Origin: Cellvibrionaceae bacterium
Lineage (GTDB): Bacteria > Pseudomonadota > Gammaproteobacteria > Pseudomonadales > Cellvibrionaceae
Assembly: GCA_002707785.1 (NCBI GenBank)
Contig: PANW01000005.1
Coordinates: forward strand, 40,886 to 80,340
Direction of reading: 5' to 3'
DNA: 39,455 bases
Made by a program: the position numbers and the translations under genes. The notes beneath the pieces were generated by a model. That model was not told where the DNA came from. It worked only from the letters and a program-made list of their open reading frames with translations, and did no database searches. Positions 35,885-39,455 of this stretch are shown piece by piece (positions within the stretch are counted from its first letter, which is position 1; the number at the start of each line of letters is the position of its first letter).

Positions 35885-36952
35885 TTAGTGATCGTGGGAA
35901 GCGCCGGATTTTTCCAAGTCGGCTTTGATCAGATAGCTGTTTATGACAACATATTCGTCACCAGGCTTCAGTCCATCCAATACCTCAGTAAAGCGGCTGT
36001 CACTGCGACCCAGTGTGACCGGTCGTGCTTCGTAGCGCTCACCTTCTTTGACAAAGACAACCGTGCGGTTTTCAAACGTTTGTAAAGAGCGATTGTCCAC
36101 TCGCAGGGAGGCTTGTACTTGCTCCACGCTCACCAGACCTTGTAATAACAATCCAGGAGTCCAACGTCCTTGCTTATTATCAATAGCTGCCCGAGCCAGA
36201 ACAAACGGTTGACCACTGTCGCTGGGAATCAAGTGTTTGATCGTGGACGTTGTTTGTTCAGATTCCACTGACATGGTGACCGGCTGGCCTAAGGCGATAC
36301 GGCTCATCTGGCCAGGGAATATCTGGAACTCCGCCCAAACCTGATCAAAGTTAGCAACCGTGAACAGTGCCTGCTCCTCCGTCGCTTCACCCTGTGAGGC
36401 ATGACGAGCCGTAATAATCCCTGAAAAAGGCGCCTTTAAAACATAGCGCTTGAGACTTTCATTCGATTCCACCTCTGCCAACTTTTGCCCTTTTTCGACA
36501 CGCTCGCCGATACTGACGTTTACCTGTGTAATCGTACCGGGAAAGCGTGCACGAATATGACTGATACGCCCCGGGTCGGCAATCACCCGACCATAGACGG
36601 TCAGCGTCTTGTTGATTTCACCAGGACCTGCAACGGCGGTGCTAATACCAGCTTTGCTAGCCATCGCGTCAGCAATTTCAACAACGCCTTCTTGATCTTC
36701 TAGATCACCCCCCTCATGACCATGCTCCTCATTCTCTTCTTCATGACCCTCTTCATGGTCATCCCCCTGATGCTCTTCATGGTCATCTCCCTGATGCTCT
36801 TCATAATCCTGCTTTGCATGGTCATGTGACTCATGCCCGTGTTGCGCATGGTCATCACTTTCACTGTTGGCGACCAGGCTCACTGTGAGCAACGCTACAA
36901 AACCGATGACCAACCCCAACGAACCCTTTTTTTTCAAAATACAAATATTCAT
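35885..36952 (-). CDS. czcB: CzcB-type membrane fusion protein
   Basis: This 355-aa periplasmic adaptor joins CzcA to the outer-membrane channel. After a signal peptide (about 1-30) comes a long His/Glu/Asp-rich metal-binding-like stretch (about 33-80) with near-perfect DDHEEHQG repeats. The barrel-sandwich (biotinyl-lipoyl-like) domain follows (GTITQVNVSIGERVEKGQKLAEVESNE, given in part), then beta-barrel parts and a C-terminal His-containing tail. The start overlaps the czcC stop (TAATG). The His-rich stretch is encoded by 24-base tandem repeats. Confidence 0.92.
   Translation of the reverse strand: MNICILKKKGSLGLVIGFVALLTVSLVANSESDDHAQHGHESHDHAKQDYEEHQGDDHEEHQGDDHEEGHEEENEEHGHEGGDLEDQEGVVEIADAMASKAGISTAVAGPGEINKTLTVYGRVIADPGRISHIRARFPGTITQVNVSIGERVEKGQKLAEVESNESLKRYVLKAPFSGIITARHASQGEATEEQALFTVANFDQVWAEFQIFPGQMSRIALGQPVTMSVESEQTTSTIKHLIPSDSGQPFVLARAAIDNKQGRWTPGLLLQGLVSVEQVQASLRVDNRSLQTFENRTVVFVKEGERYEARPVTLGRSDSRFTEVLDGLKPGDEYVVINSYLIKADLEKSGASHDH
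36751..36812. repeat. 24-base tandem repeat coding the His/Asp-rich stretch of CzcB
   Basis: Two near-perfect 24-base units (36751-36774 and 36775-36798, starting cttcatggtcatc) are followed by a partial third. They encode the HQGDDHEE repeats and can change in number by slippage. Confidence 0.7.
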
Positions 36953-38280
36953 TATTTAGCTTCCTGGAAATTGGTGAAAGAATATTGCTCTACCGTCAGC
37001 GGTTCTGCGGTAAGTTGTTCAATGTCCGCGCCATAACGCAAAGCGGCGGCGGCGGCATCAATCAAGGTTCGACGCGCACTTAACAACTCTTGCCTGGCAG
37101 ACACATAATCGACATAGCTATAACGTCCACGTTCATAAGCCTGCTGCGTTCCCTCCAAGGCCTGCTCCAGTGCAGGAACAATGTTCTTACGTAAATCGTC
37201 TACGGTGTGAATAGCCTGCTGCCGATTGCTATAAGCGCGATACAGTTGCGCACGCATCGCCAGCAAAGCAGCCTCTCGCTGTACAGAGATCACATCACGA
37301 GCGGCTGTGGCTGAACGAATCGCTCCGCTATTTCGACGTCCGGAAAACAAAGGGACGGAAAATCCTGCAACAACAGCTGTGTCATCCGTTTCCTGAAACC
37401 GCCGCAATCCAACCGACCAGTTCACATCGCTACGACTCTGGGTCTTGGCCAACCGTAATTCGGTTTCCTTTAGTCGTTCCTCTGCAGCAAAAACCTGAAT
37501 CGCCGGGTTCAGCTCAACACGTTCATACAGCGTTTCGAATGCCACATCCTTACTAAAACGGTACAAATCACCTTCAGCCCGATTAAAATCCGGCCTTGTC
37601 TCTCCCCAAAGTGTACCCAAAGCTACGTTGAGGTAACTCAACTGTTTCTTTTCTGCTGAAACCGTAAGGTGAGCCTGAGCTGCGGCTGCTTCGGCACGCT
37701 TAACTTCAGCATCCGGTGACGCGCCAGCCTTAGCCCTTGTTTTGACTGCCACCAATGCGTCCTTCGCCAGCTGATCCGCTTTCTCCGCCAAAGCCACTCG
37801 TTGCTGTGCAGCTAACACATCAATGAAACGGCGCGTAACCTCACCCGATAAATCCAAAGCGTCTGCTTGCCTTTGAGCTTCAAACCGGCTGAAACCACGA
37901 TTGACAACCTCGACTCTCGCATCCCGCTTTCCACCCAACTCTAATGCTGATGACAATGAGATCGTCAGCTCCGCCTGGTCAAACCCATTAAAATCGCCCG
38001 AACCCGCAAAGTTCTCGGCCCCAAAGTCCAGTTCATAGGCTGGTCGGAGCTCGGCCGTAGCCAACTCGCCTTTCAGCGCTTGCTGACGAAAATCAAAAAC
38101 CTTCAAAGACGGATTCTTGACCAGGGTACGTTGTATCGCAGTTTGCAATGTGATTGTGTTCTCTGCTGCCTGCAATGAAGTAACGGGCAGCATCAGCAAA
38201 CCGATTAGGGCAAAGCCGACTCCTAACCTTTTTCGGTTGCTTCGGGGCGCAACTACGGCCCCATGTTCAATACTTAGCAT
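36952..38280 (-). CDS. czcC: CzcC-type outer-membrane efflux channel (TolC family)
   Basis: A 442-aa outer-membrane factor with a signal peptide (about 1-38, ending SLQA). The body repeats the TolC helix-barrel pattern: TLQTAIQRTLVKNPSLKVFD near the start and a second copy (YERVELNPAIQVFAAEERL) in the middle. The C-terminus ends with the family's YVDYVSARQELLSARRTLIDA. The start is the ATG at 38280, with agga about eight bases upstream; the TTG at 38307 is less likely. First gene of czcCBA. Confidence 0.9.
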   Translation of the reverse strand: MLSIEHGAVVAPRSNRKRLGVGFALIGLLMLPVTSLQAAENTITLQTAIQRTLVKNPSLKVFDFRQQALKGELATAELRPAYELDFGAENFAGSGDFNGFDQAELTISLSSALELGGKRDARVEVVNRGFSRFEAQRQADALDLSGEVTRRFIDVLAAQQRVALAEKADQLAKDALVAVKTRAKAGASPDAEVKRAEAAAAQAHLTVSAEKKQLSYLNVALGTLWGETRPDFNRAEGDLYRFSKDVAFETLYERVELNPAIQVFAAEERLKETELRLAKTQSRSDVNWSVGLRRFQETDDTAVVAGFSVPLFSGRRNSGAIRSATAARDVISVQREAALLAMRAQLYRAYSNRQQAIHTVDDLRKNIVPALEQALEGTQQAYERGRYSYVDYVSARQELLSARRTLIDAAAAALRYGADIEQLTAEPLTVEQYSFTNFQEAK

Positions 38281-38362
38281 GGTATTAATCCTACATAAGC
38301 GTGACAAATCAGGGCATCATCGCTCTAACGGCGATAAACCCAATAAAAGACTGTGCGTAGGA

Positions 38363-38707
38363 TTAGACTTGGGGAGGACGGTCTAGCGAAGAAGGAATGT
38401 AATTAGGCTTAACACTGCTTAGACTTAATAGGCGAACTTTGCCTTTCGCAGAGACATGACTGAATGTGGGTGTGACAATAGAATTGAAATGGGGACAATG
38501 ATTGTGGTGGCAATCTATCGAATCTGCTGAAGACAGACCACCATCTAATTGGTCTGCAATACTATTACCATCTTCGGTATCGGCAAAACTGTGATATATC
38601 CCTTGTGGGTCTGTATCTGAATGATGTTCCTCATGAGAGTCAGCCACAGCCAACACTGACTGCAGAGCAATCAGTACGACTAACATGTAAGACACCCATT
38701 TTCTCAT
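38363..38707 (-). CDS. small His-rich periplasmic protein (CzcI-like)
   Basis: A 114-aa secreted protein with a signal peptide (about 1-23, ending AVADSH). The His-rich mature part has HEEHHSD after the cleavage site and CHHNHCPHF in the middle, a likely metal-binding site. A small His/Cys protein upstream of czcC is typical of CzcI-type regulators or metal-sensing accessories; assignment to CzcI itself is by position and composition. A two-component pair is absent from this window. Confidence 0.65.
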   Translation of the reverse strand: MRKWVSYMLVVLIALQSVLAVADSHEEHHSDTDPQGIYHSFADTEDGNSIADQLDGGLSSADSIDCHHNHCPHFNSIVTPTFSHVSAKGKVRLLSLSSVKPNYIPSSLDRPPQV

Positions 38708-39161
38708 GACACATCTAATAACTGTTAAAGGACTTTAAAGAAATAGCTCGACCACTTACGACAAACCGAACCGCTTTTAGTTCATCATATATTACCTAAT
38801 TAGTCAATTTTAGCTCTACCATACACCGCCTCTTAGCCTTTATTATCATCCTTTTCATACTAAAAGATTGCTTACAACCAGAAGTCGGCTCTCACCTAGG
38901 GCAGCGGCTGACTGACTTCCAACGATACCCGCACACTAGCAAAATTTCTGCAGGCTAGACCCAGTGTAACCATTAGGTGATTCATTACACCTTGTGACTG
39001 TAAGTAAATACACTCACAAGGCGTGCCAGATCCTATAAAAGCTCGATCTCAATAGATAGCGCTCGTACTCGAAATATATTTCTTTATGGACTGAAACAAA
39101 AAGTGTGACTATCGACTAACCATACCGTTAATGTGCTCGTGACTCTTTCGGAAACCAAAAC
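38708..39161. other. noncoding region between czc cassette and HTH gene
   Basis: About 450 bases without a convincing gene; divergent promoters for the cassette (left) and the HTH gene (right) are expected. On the minus strand ttgact occurs near 38805 but without a well spaced -10. The only strong structure is the inverted repeat at 38990-39021. Confidence 0.4.
38990..39021. promoter_or_regulatory. inverted repeat upstream of HTH gene
   Basis: ccttgtga (38990-38997) and tcacaagg (39014-39021) form an 8-bp inverted repeat 16 bases apart, about 140 bases before the HTH gene. It may be an operator or a recombination-directionality site. Confidence 0.4.
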
Positions 39162-39386
39162 ATGAACGACACCACAGCGACTATTGATGACCGTGAACTC
39201 ACCACCAAAGAGGCAGCTTCTCTACTAGGTTTGTCGCCCAGCACACTGAGAAAATGGCGCTGTACTGGAGAGCGCCCCGAATTACCCTGGTGTAAGCGGT
39301 TTCGCAAAGTTTTTTACCTGGAATCTGAGGTCATTCTTTTCAAGGAAAAAAATACCACATCCAATTGCGATGAAACCTACGTCTAG
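39162..39386 (+). CDS. excisionase/AlpA-like helix-turn-helix protein
   Basis: A 74-aa DNA-binding protein of the MerR/HTH_17/AlpA type. The helix-turn-helix is LTTKEAASLLGLSPSTLRKWRCTG, about residues 13-36 (named by its ends), followed by a wing with PWCKRFRKVFYLESEVILF. Such proteins act as excisionases or as activators of integrase genes in integrated elements. It is complete, ends before the window edge, and is the only rightward gene in the right half. It has no strong ribosome-binding site. Confidence 0.75.
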   Translation: MNDTTATIDDRELTTKEAASLLGLSPSTLRKWRCTGERPELPWCKRFRKVFYLESEVILFKEKNTTSNCDETYV

Positions 39387-39455
39387 CTGTTATTTCAACC
39401 ATTCTGGAAGTATCTTGATTTAAGTATGTTGGCGTTTACCGAGCTTGGCCGGGTT

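Overview
The window is most of the conjugation module of a genomic-island-type integrative and conjugative element (ICE) of the PFGI-1 / PAPI-1 / ICEclc / ICEHin1056 kind (MPF-G type IV secretion). Gene content and codon style point to a gammaproteobacterium, but no host gene is present to fix the genus. Nearly everything from 28.3 kb down to 2.8 kb is read from the minus strand. The relaxase, partition genes and element ends are not visible.

Layout. 1-382: noncoding DNA with a degenerate tRNA-Leu-like sequence. 383-2783: an unrecognised membrane protein, a DUF2857-like (possibly FlhC/BisC-like) regulator and two small envelope proteins. 2829-3906: RadC-type JAB/MPN protein and a DUF3577 (STY4534-family) protein. 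4121-16369 and 22747-28273: the type IV secretion operon in conserved order: pilL, a TIGR03759 thioredoxin-like protein, lytic transglycosylase, TIGR03765, TraD coupling ATPase, TIGR03747, RAQPRD, TIGR03758, TIGR03745, TIGR03750, PFL_4703, PFL_4704, PFL_4705, lipoprotein, TraC/VirB4 ATPase, PFL_4709, PFL_4710 (TraU-like), PFL_4711, a small membrane protein and TraG. 28454-30025: a small conserved-looking protein and a tyrosine recombinase. 30864-38707: a metal-resistance cassette (CDF transporter, MgtC-like protein, membrane protein, CzcA/B/C efflux pump, small His-rich periplasmic protein). 39162-39386: an excisionase/AlpA-like helix-turn-helix protein.

The most interesting part is a codirectional three-gene cargo operon (22611 to 16473) inserted in the secretion operon between the TIGR03747 and RAQPRD genes. 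Its first gene encodes a 133-aa protein with a Bell-like helical N-terminus and a C-terminal RHIM/BASS3-like amyloid signalling motif. The second encodes a protein of about 1255 aa whose extreme N-terminus carries a matching motif, followed by TPR-like repeats and two PIN-nuclease-like segments. The third encodes a 646-aa helical protein of unknown function. This has the logic of an amyloid-signalling receptor/effector pair, probably an immunity (abortive-infection) system, but the receptor has no visible NTPase and so is not a standard NLR.

The noncoding DNA also carries signal. A 23-bp hairpin-forming element occurs three times in the same orientation upstream of ICE genes. Strong hairpins lie 40-60 nt before several of the same start codons. 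A 20-bp perfect inverted repeat with nested arms lies upstream of the recombinase and could be oriT or a recombinase/regulator site.
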